DNA of 64,000 nt from Calliopum simillimum (lineage: Eukaryota > Arthropoda > Insecta > Diptera > Lauxaniidae), in the NCBI GenBank assembly GCA_951812925.1, contig OX638369.1:29562392-29626391 (forward strand), written 5' to 3'. The position numbers were made by a program, and so were the translations under genes. The notes beneath the pieces were generated by a model, which was given only the letters and a program-made list of their open reading frames with translations, made no database searches and had not been told where the DNA came from. Below, piece after piece: positions 23,261 to 36,400 of this stretch. Every line of letters starts with the position of its first letter. The first letter of the stretch is position 1.

Positions 23261-24422
23261 AAAAAATGAAAAAAGAGAGCTACTTAAGTGACAAAGATTA
23301 AATCTTAAATGTCAAATTTTAGTGTTGCACTTGAAATGTTTCCGAAGTTATGGTGATTTCAAATGTTGGGCTCGGTATTATTTGTTTTACGAAACTTAAG
23401 CATTGCAAGAATACAGCAAAGTCGCTTCAGAAAACTCATTGCACCCCAAATGCAGTGTGAACGGGGCAGCTGACAATTCCAGGGAAGCGTGAGAGAACCT
23501 TATATTAAACATTTGAATGATCGAGCCATTACAACTCCATACAACTTTCAAGTTCCCTGCAGTATAACCATGAGTCTATTAAAAATGCTAGAAGAAATTT
23601 ACATTTTCTGAATTCATCAAGTTCAAGACGCGAAAACTCAGAAATATTATTATTTCTGAGTATTTTGGTACTTGAAATATGTTTTCTCATATAAAGTGTT
23701 TTAATAACTTGACGACACAAACAGTAATTACACATTTCAGAGAAAGCAAAAAGGCTTGGGCATTTATTTTGAGCTAAAATGTGAATTTCATTGTATTACA
23801 TTATAGTGACATATTTTTTTACAATTTTAGAGCAAACACTCATGTTATTTATATCATTTATTTTGAAACGCTAACAGCAATTTAATTGAAGAATTAAAAA
23901 TATTTAAAATAAAATTGTACTTAGATCAAAATAAAAAATAAGATTCGTTTGTAAAGACACATTAAAACTACATTGTAGCATACTATAAAATATACTTGTA
24001 AATGGACGAAATTGTTTGACGAATTAAAAAATAAAAAAATTAAATAAAAATATAAAACCTACAATAATACATAACTAAAATAATACATTAAAATTTCAGC
24101 TTTTGAGAAAACAATTATTTTTTGTGTATGTATGTATATATAAATTTTTAGCTAATTGATCTAATCGATGCTTTTTTTATATATATATATTGAATACATA
24201 ACTATAGTTTGTTTGAAAAATATTATAAACAAAAATTATTTGCACTGCGTTGAACAATATATAAGACCACTTTTATAGATTACAATTACAATAATATGTA
24301 TTAAAAATTTTAGTTTTGATATATGCGAATTTGTGAATTATTTTAAAAGCAATGATATAGGAAGCCAAAAGTTAGACGTTTACTTTCTTTACATAAAAAA
24401 AAAAATAAAAACAGAAAACACT
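23261..24422. other. 3' flank of varicose
   Basis: Extremely A+T-rich with no coding signal. The 3' UTR of varicose (minus strand) must lie at its right end. No repeat family is recognised. Confidence 0.4.
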
Positions 24423-27400
24423 TTAGTATATCCAATTGACTGGCACCCATTGATGTTCGTGACTCATTTGATCAAGTGTCTCAACCACTTGACGGAAAGA
24501 TTCATCAAAATCTTCGTTGACAATAACCATATCGAAATATTTTTCGTATTTTCGTTGCACAAAAGCACTTTCTTCGACAGTGGAGATTAAATCATCATCC
24601 TAAAAGAGTTAAAATTGAAGTTGAAATTTTTCACGTAAGCTAAGAAGTTTTTAAACATTAAGAATCAGGACTTATTAAGCATTTTATCAAAGCTTAAACT
24701 AATTATTATTTCAAGTTTTTTTCAAAATTATGTTTTCTTACCTCATATAATGATGCCAGTGACTCTAATGTACGAGCGCGCCTTGAACTATATCTTATAG
24801 AACTTTGACGGTCAAACTAAAAATTAAATGAAAGTTAATTAGTATTACAATAGGTTGATTTTTTACATTAACATACAGTCAAGTTTTTAGTAGAGCCCGT
24901 TGCACGACGTTCAGCATAAATTGTTTTTAATTGCTCCATGCCTGGTGCAGCAACATAAATAACAAATGGCATCAGTTCTTGACTGTTGTGCAAGATCTTT
25001 AAAGCATTTGGTGCGCAATCTAAAACACACATACGTCCTAGAAAGAAAGAGAAATATAAATCAAAAGATTTCTGTAGGAAAATCTTATTTTGAAATCACA
25101 ATTTCAAGTACTTCTTCGACAGAGTCATATAAGAAGTGTTATTTAGCCTCGGATTCACAGTCATTAGTTAACCAATTAGTTAACTAAAATGGCCACAAGA
25201 GCTTATCTAATTTTTCATATTCATAGTGTTTTGGTTAACTAAAACAACAAACAAGAAAAAAATATAGCAGCGCGGCTTAGTTCGTTGATTTTGTGAAAAC
25301 ATATGTTTTTTGTAGTTGGGAAAGAAAAAAAAAAATGGAACACGCAGGCACAACAAATTTAAGTGCTAAAGAAGTGAATATATAATTGAAGCTAGTGGCA
25401 TAAAAGCGGTGTGTTAATTGGAGCATCTGGCATAGCAAGACAACGTTATTCCAAGGAAAAGTTCAGATATAACTTGATTTTATTTGCATGCGACGTATTT
25501 ACCATGTCGATTTGCTCTGAATTACCAATTGTATGCTTTCCAGCACTTTCCAAACCATTTCCTTTCTCAAGCGAAATCTTTCACGAATTGCCTTGGCGTC
25601 CTAGTCAATCACAATATTCCAAATTTTTGTCAATATCTGCGTCGCTTTTTATATCAGACTCAAATTTTTCTACGTCTGAAAACATTTTTAGAATTTTCAC
25701 AAAACTAATGTGGATTATATTTCTTCAGCATAAACTGTTGGTTAACTAATGGTAAACCCATGCAACCTATGGGTTTAACTAATAATTTACTTATGACTGA
25801 AAGTAAAATGTTTTTGGTTGAACCCTGGTCTTTAGTTAACTAATGACTGTGAATCCAGGCCTTAATTAAACATTATATAAATTTAATTACCGCTATTAAT
25901 AACTTCTTTTACAGAATTCAAATGAGTGCCGTACAAATTTCCATTATTTTCGCCGTACTCTAAAAATTTATTCTGTTTAATTTCTTCTTCCATTTCTTCA
26001 CGTTCCATGAACCAATAAGTGCGACCATTTTCCTCTAGTGTACGTTTAGGACGCGAAGTATCTGAAAAATAAAAAAGCAATAAATGATTTGCAAAAGAAA
26101 AATGTAAAGAAAATTACAAATACTAACGTGGTATAACAGCACCATAACGATCAGGATCACTATTGACCAAACGTGTTTTAAGTGTACGTCTGCCTACACC
26201 TGAGACACCAATTAAAACCAGAGTTTTCCTGCGAAATGGTGGCATACGTGTTACTTCTTCATAAAGCATTAAATCGGCCTTATCAAATTCACAATTTGCC
26301 ACTGAACGATACATGGTCTTCTTTTTACGCTTGGAGATCTAAGTAGAAAAGGATATTCAAAAAACCAAACTTTTAAATTGTATACACAACATATAAAAAT
26401 AAGTCTTTACCCTTGTGCCACAAATGCCAATCTTATGCACATAATCCGCTTCAGGCGCTACAAAAGCCTTACGCCGCTCTTCTAATTCTTGCGAGGGAAT
26501 TAAGCCAATATGTTCAGATTCAGCAGTGATATTTTTAGCTTGCCACCAATTCGGATCCTTGACATTAATGATCTATAATTGTGCAAATAAAAAATAGTAG
26601 GTTATTTGCTTATTTGTGTATAATGCATTAATTACCTGCAAAATATCACCAGATTTGAAAGCTAAGCCTATATCCTTGCATGGCAGTAAAGAATCCTCGG
26701 ACGGATTATATGTAAATAGAGCGCGCATATAGCACTGCATAAAAGTGAAAGATATTAAAATTAATAACTTATTTTAATCGTATTCTTAATGTTTTATTTA
26801 AATTAAGAAATTGTTTATAACCATAGTGTTTTACTTACTGAATAACATTATCATCTTTTGCGGAAATTCTTTACTCTTTTTAGAAACAAATTACATGAGA
26901 AATTTTTTCCGTCATAGCCAAAAAATTAATTTTTTTGAGTCCAATATATACAACATCGCAAATATCATGTAATTAACAACACTGATAAACATGCTATATA
27001 AGTACGTATAAGTTAAATTATTGAAGTAATTTGTAACGCTTGGAAGGATGTTCTAGATGACCATGCATTTTTAAAAATTTTAAAACAGCTTCAAAAATAA
27101 AAAGCTTAAAAGATTTCATTGGAAAACAAGTTCCTAAATATAACAAGAGCCTAAAACTATGCAACGGCATTTACCATACAAACGTATATTTTCATACTCT
27201 TAATTTTTAACAAATAGAAGAAAAAAAAGAAAACGTAAAACGACAGCATGAAATTTTTGTGCATACTTTTAGGCTGTATGAGAAACTTGTATAATATTAT
27301 GTTAGTATTTAACAGCATTAAAATTCAAATTGATAAAAACAAAAACTAAAAATATTCCGAAATATTTGAAAAATTGCATGTTTTATGGGTGATTTTCACC

Positions 27401-30400
27401 GAAATATGTTTTTAAGTGGGCGGTTCCACGCCCCTAAATGGAAAAAATGTTCTCACAGCTAAACCGTACATCGATTTTTATGAAATTTTTTATTGAGATA
27501 GAGTTAACAATAAGGAACACATAGATGATCTTAATGTATTTTAAGTCAGTGGTGCCATGCCCCTCTAGAGCAAATTGACAAACATGTTTTCGGAAATATT
27601 CAGATTTATTATTATTTTTTAATAGGACTATTTTCGTTTGGAAATATTTATTAATAAAATTTTCGGCAAATGCCGACTAACGTAGCACAACGACAAAAAG
27701 AAAGCATACTGTTCAGTAGCGCTTTTTAAAGCTCCAGTTTATGGTTTCTTTAACAAATTTAAATAATCAATAAAATATAATGATTTTGCAAGTAAGTATT
27801 TAATTAAAATTATATTGAACTTTTTCTTATAAAATAATCAACTTCTTTCCACACTCAAACAAACTAACACCACTTACCGTCAGTTTCTTGCCGGTCTCAA
27901 CACTTGTAATGCCATTTTGTTTTACCTGTCCTGAGAGTTGAAGACGTGCCGATTTCATTTCATGTTCAACATTTGGCCCAACTTTTAAAGTGATATTCTC
28001 CTTGGCACGCGATACCTCAATCTGTAATTCATCCGGCGTACTAACGGGTGTACCATTAACTTCAAGTATTACATCGCCAGTATGCAGTAGTCCCTGCTTA
28101 TCAATAACACCACCCGCTATGATACGTGCAACTACCAACTGGTTGTGCTCATCGATCTCAACAGTTAGACCAAGCGGTTGATTTAGATTACGTCGTAATC
28201 CAACCATTTTAATTGTTTCAACTGGCATTTTGCTGTTCAATACTTCTGCGGGAAAGAGATAACCACCACCACTACCACCGTTTCGGCGTTGATGCGCTGT
28301 CCCTAGAGTTGATAAGGAAATTTTTTCTAATTTTGAGAGTGAACCACCAGCTGCTTTATAACGATTCTCGTAGAGATGTCCTATTTCATCGTGAGCACGT
28401 ATGAGGGCCTATTAGAAGAAACAAATTGGAGAGTTTAGCATTGTAAGGAAATATATGTAAATATTATAATTTTAAATATCACGAACACAAAAAGAACCTT
28501 AGAATTATATTTATGAGAATAATAACCCATTCTCACTTGCATGGTTTAAGCGATTTAAGTAGTTACTTAATATCTAGTTCCTTCGATGAGCAAGGTTTTG
28601 TTAATTTCTCTTTGGGGTTTTATCACTCTTAGTTAAAGCTTTTCCACTTTTTTTTTAAATCAAAATTAACTTTTTTCAAATCAAATAAACCTATTTCCAA
28701 CCCCCTTGTTCAATCCCCTCCATATTTTAGAAGGCCATCCTTCTAATCCTTCCATATAAGAAGTTTCTATCTATTCTATTCCATTGCATTCTATCTAGTC
28801 TATACATTCTATCTATTCTATCCATTCCATCCATTGTATCCATTCTATCTATTCTATTTATTCTATCAATTCCATCCATTGCATCCATTCTATCTATTTT
28901 ATCTTTTCCATCTATTCTATCTATCCTATTTATTCTATCTATTCTATATATTCCATCTATTCTATCGATTCTACCTATTCTATCTATTTTATCTATTCCA
29001 TCTATTCTATCTATTCTATTTATTCTATCTATTCTATATATTCCATCTATTCTATCGATTCTACCTATTCTATCTATTTTATCTATTCCATCTATTCTAT
29101 CTATTCTATTTATTCTATCTATTCTATCTATTCTATCTATTCCATCTATTCTATCTATTCTACCTATTCTACCTATTCGATCTATTTTATCTTTTTTATC
29201 TATCTATTCTACCTATTCCATCTATTCTATCTATTCTACATATCTATTCTATCTATTCTACATACCTGTTCCAACTATTTTATCTATTCTATTGGTTCTA
29301 TTTATTATATCAATTATATCTATTCGATATATTCCATCTATTCAATCTGGTATAAATATATAATTTTTTTGCAAAGTTTAATTTGATTTGGAAAAAGGTT
29401 AATTTCATTTCAAAAAGATCAATATGATACAGAAAAGGTTTAACTTGGAATGCAAAACCAGTTCTAGACTTCATTTTATTCTGACAAAATAAGTTTTTGC
29501 TATGCATAAAATTTTTAAACAATTTTTTTAAGTTAAACAAAATCTATAGAAATCATATGTATTTACCCTAAAATGCGGTTGTGCCAAAAGTTTTGCTAAT
29601 TCGCGTGATTCCAAACGACGCGATGGCGAAAACTTTCTTATAATATCGTCACAGATAGGCTTATTATTTAAGTGTGCAGGCAATAAAGCTGGAATTGTCT
29701 GAGGTACTGCAGAATTAAGCTGTAAGGAAAAGAAGAAAAATTGATAAGAAAAATTGTCACAAGCACAAGTGATGATACAAACAAAAAGAATCCCAAGAAT
29801 AAGTACAAGAAAAATTGTAAATTTTTTTTTTTTGCCTTTTTACCGCTTAAGTCATCATTTTTGAAATTGTGTAGGTCATGAGACACAATTATTAAAAAAA
29901 AAAGAAAAAACAATGAGAATGTGGTATATTCGATAAAACTAGGCATTCATGGAGAACGAAAGACAAGCTGGTATAATTGAATAATTGACAAATGCAATAA
30001 TGCCTACACATAAAGACAACACAATACAACCATTAATGGTATCGCCCCTAAATTACCCTTTGAACTTGCCATCATCAACATTAATTATTAAAAAATTTGA
30101 TTCTTCACATATTCGTCGTATGAGCAATTCTCTTCGCAGAGCGTAAGGTCAGAAATTTTCGAAAGATCTTCTATTCTACTTTGTAAAGATGGTACAGCGA
30201 AATATATTGATGTATTTCTTGACTTTTAATTTACGTAATATCTTAGCATAGACTATAATTTCCGCATAATACTACGCTAAAATACCAACATTAGCAGTCA
30301 ATTAAGTTGACAAAATGAATGAGAGTAGCAAAATAAATATTAATTAAAAACGCCCCAAAAATGGTGAAACTTAAGTAAATTATGTTGTTCAACTCTAAGG

Positions 30401-33400
30401 CAATTCATAAGTTAATTATGCTTTGTTCCATATTTAAATATAGTGAGCGTAGTATTCTGTTTGCTAAAAGATCTAAAAATGTATAATAAAATAGTACTTC
30501 TACATACTTTAATTAAGTAGTTTTGGAATAATTTGTTATTCATGGTTAGTCACCACTTGTGTTGTATGCATGTGCTAAGGTATGTTGAAGTAGAATTCGA
30601 AAAAAAAAAGAAATGTATTTTGTTTATAATGCAACAATAACTTTCTAGGTTCAACATGCAACTTTCAATATGTATAGCAATGGAAATTGCTTGACTAAAT
30701 CGGAAACCGAGAGAAATAACAATAGAAATAGAAAACAACCGCAAACAAATGCAAAAAATATATGTATGCGTGAAAATGTTTATTAAATGTACACGGTAAG
30801 GAAAAGATTACCTAAACATAAGATTGCCTATATATGCGAAGTTGTAATTTATTTTGCTTCCCATCCATTTTCGTAAAATAAAGGTCAAAAAACTAAGATT
30901 TCAAAAAACAAAAATTAGGAATCTGTAGTGGTTTTCGATTGAAGCTTGAAAAATTGACTTTTCAAAGAAAAAACGCTTTAACTATCCGTAACTTCTAAGC
31001 CAGGTGTTTCCAACCGATTTTGGTTATGCCCTTCTTTTCAAGTTCTTCACAAGAACGCATATTTATGCGAACACGCATAATCCCCAAAAGTAGGGATAAA
31101 TTCACTGTAGCTGGCAACGCAATTCCATTGCTAAATCAAGCACGGCTCAAAGCTGTCAAATTCTTTACTTTTCTACTTTCATTTTATCATTTGTTTAAAA
31201 ACCACTTTTGAAACAGCATGGGCTGCATAAAATTAAAGAGGTTTGATTCTCATACTGAATAAAGTTTAATTGTAAAATCAATAAATTAAAATTAAAATCT
31301 AATACTCAATAAAGAGATTATCATAACATTTGAACACCCAAACAGTTTCATTTTCTTTCTTGTGGGCGTTACCCAGTGTGGGATTTTTCCTGTTTTGCAT
31401 CACGTGGCTCAGCAGTGTCGAAGTCTTCGGAACACCAACGATCCTCAGTGGAGGAATTAGTACGACATGCGGGCGATTTATCTCAAGCAACGTACTGGCA
31501 AGGTGTTAATCTGAAGAGAGGTATACACAGCAACTCCTAATAAGTAGATTTTTGGCCAAGGCCAAGTTTAAGGTAATCTTTGACATTTCTGTCACATTTC
31601 CCCCAAAAAAAAATTCTCTGGCTCTTGGTTTATAGCTCAAGTCAGCGACCAGAATGAGCTTTACTTCAAAAAAGATAAAAAAATTTCAATATTTTACCAT
31701 TTTTCAAAAAAAAAAATTTTTCTTAAGATAACAAGAGTGAAATCATTGCGTTTTTATAAAATTCAGTTTACCAAACATGTTTTGAAATTTAAGGTGTTCC
31801 GGAATACAATAACACAAAATTTTGAATGAGATCTCGATAACTTTCTTTTATTAATTTGCTGTTGCTGAATCCGAATAAGGCAATGAATTTTCTTTATCAG
31901 CTCTAGGATGGCGCCTATCCAGGCAGAAGTGTACGTTTTAATTTTTCAAATTGTATCATAACTTTCCGAGATACCTGCCATTGAAATAAATGTATCGCAT
32001 TTTTATGTTAATAACTACATTTGCAAGGAATGTAGTTTGAAAAGTTAAAAGGTAAGATTTAATGAAGAATATCTTGGCTATCCGGTGCCGATGACAAAAT
32101 TGAACTACACTACTCTCTGGATATGCACCATATGTCTGAAAATAGCGTTTCTTGAACAAACTAACAAAAAAAGATTTATCGAGATTTACTCAAAATATTT
32201 TCCTCACAATTTTTTGCACTGTGTTATTAAAATAAACATCATATCGAAAAGACTTTACGGTAATATAATATAATATAATACAATCCCTAAGGAGCGGGGG
32301 GTGTCCAACGAGTTGAGGACCACTGATCTAAACTATTAATTTTTTTTTTTTTTTTTTGCTAATGTCCTTTAGTCACAAGTGTGTCAGCAGGGGCGGATTA
32401 AGGTCATCTGCCGCCCTAGGCAGTTGCGATTTTACCGCCTCAGGTTCCGGTAAATTAAACTTTACAGTATTTATTTTCGTAAAAATACTTATAAATACGC
32501 TATATTTCATCATACGGAAAGAAAAAAAAAGAATATTCAACAATATGTTGGACTTGAAAACTTTTGGGTAAAAAGTTTTATAGTCTCGCACTCAAAAGTG
32601 GCATTTTGTCCAGTGTAAACGGTCGAAATTTGCCGCCCCTAAAAATTTGCCGCCCTAGGCAGCTGCCTATTAGGTAAATCCGCCCCTGTGTGTCAGCGTT
32701 GAACAAAAGTGAGCCAATTTTGGCTCACCTACAACAAGCACAATAATTCAATATCTTCCAAATTTTTCGGAACTACAAGACCCATGCATTTTTAATTTTT
32801 TTTTTTTTTTTTTGACTAGTCTACAACAAACACAAGATTTTAATAATTTTAAAAATTTCTCGGAATTACGACACCCATGAAAAATTGTTTGTCATATGTT
32901 TTTTTATTGAATAAACACAGCATAATCCAAAACTAGTAACTTCGAAAAAAGTTCAATGAGTAACTAACGTAAAAGAAACCACATAAGTACTTACATAGAT
33001 ATCTATAGATATACGATTTTTTCCAGTTTCTAGATCTAATTGGCAGCTGCCAAGACGAAGAAAAAATCGACATTATATTTTTCCAACTTAGCACAGATAT
33101 TTCTATGATTTCTTTGTTTCAGATAATAACTTCAAGGTTATTATTATAAATTTTGAATCAAAAATTCACCAAATAAAAAGTGTCAACATGAAATGATAAC
33201 CTTATTCACCCTTTAGTTGATTGCATTATTTACGGGTATAAATAAAGCAACACATTTAGTTAGTTAGCACTTATTTCACTCAAGTCGTCGCAACATCATT
33301 CTACAAAATGTACAAATTACGTAAGTTTTCATTTAATATTTTTATTAAACTTTTTTTTTAATAAAAAATTGATTTTTTGTTTCAGTATTTCTTGGTCTTC

Positions 33401-36400
33401 TTTTGGTACAACATTTAGTTGCTGAAATTAATTTCGAAAGTCGTTATAATTTTGCCTCCGATTTGTATAATGAAATTGCCTTAACTAGAGCTGAAAAAAA
33501 TGTGATATTTTCACCGGCTTCAATACAAACATGTCTTGCGTTATTATATATAGGCACTCACACAAATACTGAAACAGAATTGCGTAAAGGTCTACGTTTT
33601 GAGAGTTATCCCAATAAGACCGATGTTGCTGACGATTACAAAGAATTCCTTGATCTTGGCGTCAATAATGCCGACTCCAAATTCTTGATGGCAAATCGTA
33701 TTTATGTAGATGAAATTTATGATGTATCATCAGCGTACAATTCATTTGCATCCGTCAATTTTGGTGCTGAGGTTGAAAAAGTGAAATTTACGGATGCTGA
33801 GAAAACTGCTCAAAAAATGAATAGCTGGGTTGAATCGAAAACAGAAGAAAAAATCAAGAACCTTGTAGATCCAACAGCATTCAGTGTTGATACAGCGCTG
33901 GTATTAGTAAATGCTTTATATTTTAAGGCTGAATGGAAATATCGATTTTTCGCAGGCAAGGAAGATAATTTTTATGTTAAACAGAACGAAACTACAAGCG
34001 TACATATGATGGAACGCAGAAAAGCTTTTGTTCCATATGGTGAAATACCATCATTAGATGCTGTCGGCATTCAATTGCCATATAAGGGTACAAACTTATC
34101 AATGTTAGTGCTGTTGCCAAATAAGATTGATGGTCTGCCGGAACTTGAACGTAAACTAAGCACCACAAGTTTAAAGGCATTGACACAAGAGTCTCTTGCT
34201 ATAGAAAAAGTCAACATTTATTTGCCCAAATTTAAATTGGAATTTGCTTTGAGCCTGGTAGAAACTTTAAAGAAGGTAAGTGCCTTATTCATCATTGTTC
34301 GGTCGATCAAGATATAATACAGTTTTTTGTGTTTTCCCTCATAGTTGGGCATACGTTCTATGTTCAATGATGCTTCGGATCTTACAGGAATTCTGCAAAC
34401 TGCAAAAACTTTGACTGTTTCCGAAGTCAAGCACAAAGCTTTCATAGCAGTAGATGAGCTTGGAACTGAGGCTTCTGCAGCTACTTGTAAGTAAAAAATA
34501 AAAATTTTAGCTTAAGCTAAAGAACAAAGCTCTTAAAGGTCGTGTTTGAAGAGAAAAAACCCCAAGGAAAAGATTTCTTTTTTGCTTAACTTGAACAAAA
34601 ATTTAAAAGATATGGCAAATTATAGAAAAAATCTAATTTTATACGCAAGGCCTAACAAAAGTTCGCTGTGCAGGTTAGATGAAGATAAGGAAAATTATTT
34701 TTGTTTATTTATTTTCAATCGTCATAATTTTTTAACTTTTCTACATAATCGCCATTCATTTTACAATACAGGGTCGTCCTTATAAAACCAAGCTCCTTCA
34801 CCTGTTACTATTTTATTTGCTAAATTGTCCATTTTCGTATTTGTTTAGGAAATATTGGACAAAACTTAGTTGAGCTTCTTTTTGGATCTCAAGGACTCGC
34901 GCATATTTCTTCGTGTACAGCAGATCATTAGCCAATCGTCAACAATCATTTTTTGTGCCAATCATGGATTTTTGTTAACTTTAGCTTTAACCAGGCCCTT
35001 ACTTCTCTCATCGGTAGAAGATTTTGGCCGACCTTCTCGTAGCACATTCTCTACAGAAAAGTATCCAGTCTGGAATCTTTGAAACTACTTTGAAACAGCC
35101 TGAAAAGATGATGTTTTTGTTATATAAGCAATTTAAAATTCATTAGTAACACAGGGTTAAAATAAATGTGCGGTTTCGGAGCTGATTTCGAGTTATCATG
35201 GTCTACTTAATGAAAAAAAAGAACTAGATTAGCCGAACTCACTCTTGTTCTCAAGATATCTCTGCTCAAAATGTCAAAAATTTAATATTTGAAGTTTCAC
35301 CATACTTGCAATAAACAGCATAATTCATTTTTTAACAATGGCAATGGATAGTTATAATCTTCCTCAGTAAACTTTACCTTACAACTTTTTCATTTATGTT
35401 AATCCGTTCCGAAATATCATCTATTGAAGAAAAGGTATTTCAACAATTTAGTCCTTTGTATGAAGTTTATAAGTTTTTTTCTTTTAAAATTTTTTGTTTT
35501 CTGCTGGACCACATTTTCGGGAGACGTTAGAATCCTTGCCGTTTGTTGTTTTGTGCTCGGCTTAGAACTTTTTGATGTCGTTAGTAGAGGCGCTATTTCT
35601 TTTAAGACATTTTCAGTCTTTGAAGGTCCTACTTGACTAAAATTGTGCGGCTCTGTGGCACATTGAAGCACTTCAGCCATATTTCGCCCTTGATTTTTTA
35701 CAATGCAATCCTGTAAGAAGGCGTGCTCTGGAATATTGTTTGGACTGAAAGGGTAAATCCCAGTAGATGAAGTACCGTTTGAAACACTTCCAGCTTTGGT
35801 TCAAGCCTCATACAAAAGCAGCATGTGCTTAGTTCTAGAATGCTTTCCTCGATGATGAGCCCGTATTATTACACATGCTGTTTGTTGGCCCTTCATATCC
35901 AGAGTTCAGTCAACAAACAAAAAGAAACACAAAGATTTAGCACTAAGTAAGAATATTTGTTCTCCCAAATATCTTATAACATGCAAAGGGAGATATGGCA
36001 TCAGAACCATATCACCCGTAGAAGTGGGGTGCCATATCCCCCTTTTTGTATATACCGAGTAAAAATGCCACGAAACGAATAAACATGTTCACTCGCGCTC
36101 GAATTCATCCGAAAACGAAATCACATTCAATTCTGTTTGTTTTGATATATGCACCATAGGGCTGTATCAAATACTCAGCGCTCTGCTGCCTCTCAAAGTA
36201 TATGCAAAACAAAAGTCAGTCGTTTACATTTCAAAATTTTTTTTAAATATCCCACACACAAACACACAAGCTATTATTGCAAATACAGCTTAACGAACAA
36301 CATACCACGAAGAATCTCACGCAGCTGAATTAAACTGTGTCCATATTTGAATGCTATGAAAGCTGGAAGTATTGAAATTGATAGGGGTGCCACATCTCCC

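Noticed and set aside
25411..25749. 112-codon frame inside the TTA-flanked element, considered as a transposase
   Set aside because: No DDE, Myb-like or other transposase motif, no sensible start, and strongly hydrophobic random-looking composition.
28834..29355. 173-codon open frame of Phe/Tyr/Leu repeats
   Set aside because: It is the translation of a TCTAT pentanucleotide array in an intron; no start context, domain or conservation signal.
31299..31490. 63-codon minus-strand frame with some GC-rich codons, considered as a varicose exon
   Set aside because: No acceptor/donor pair in phase and it lies within the decayed hAT-like element.
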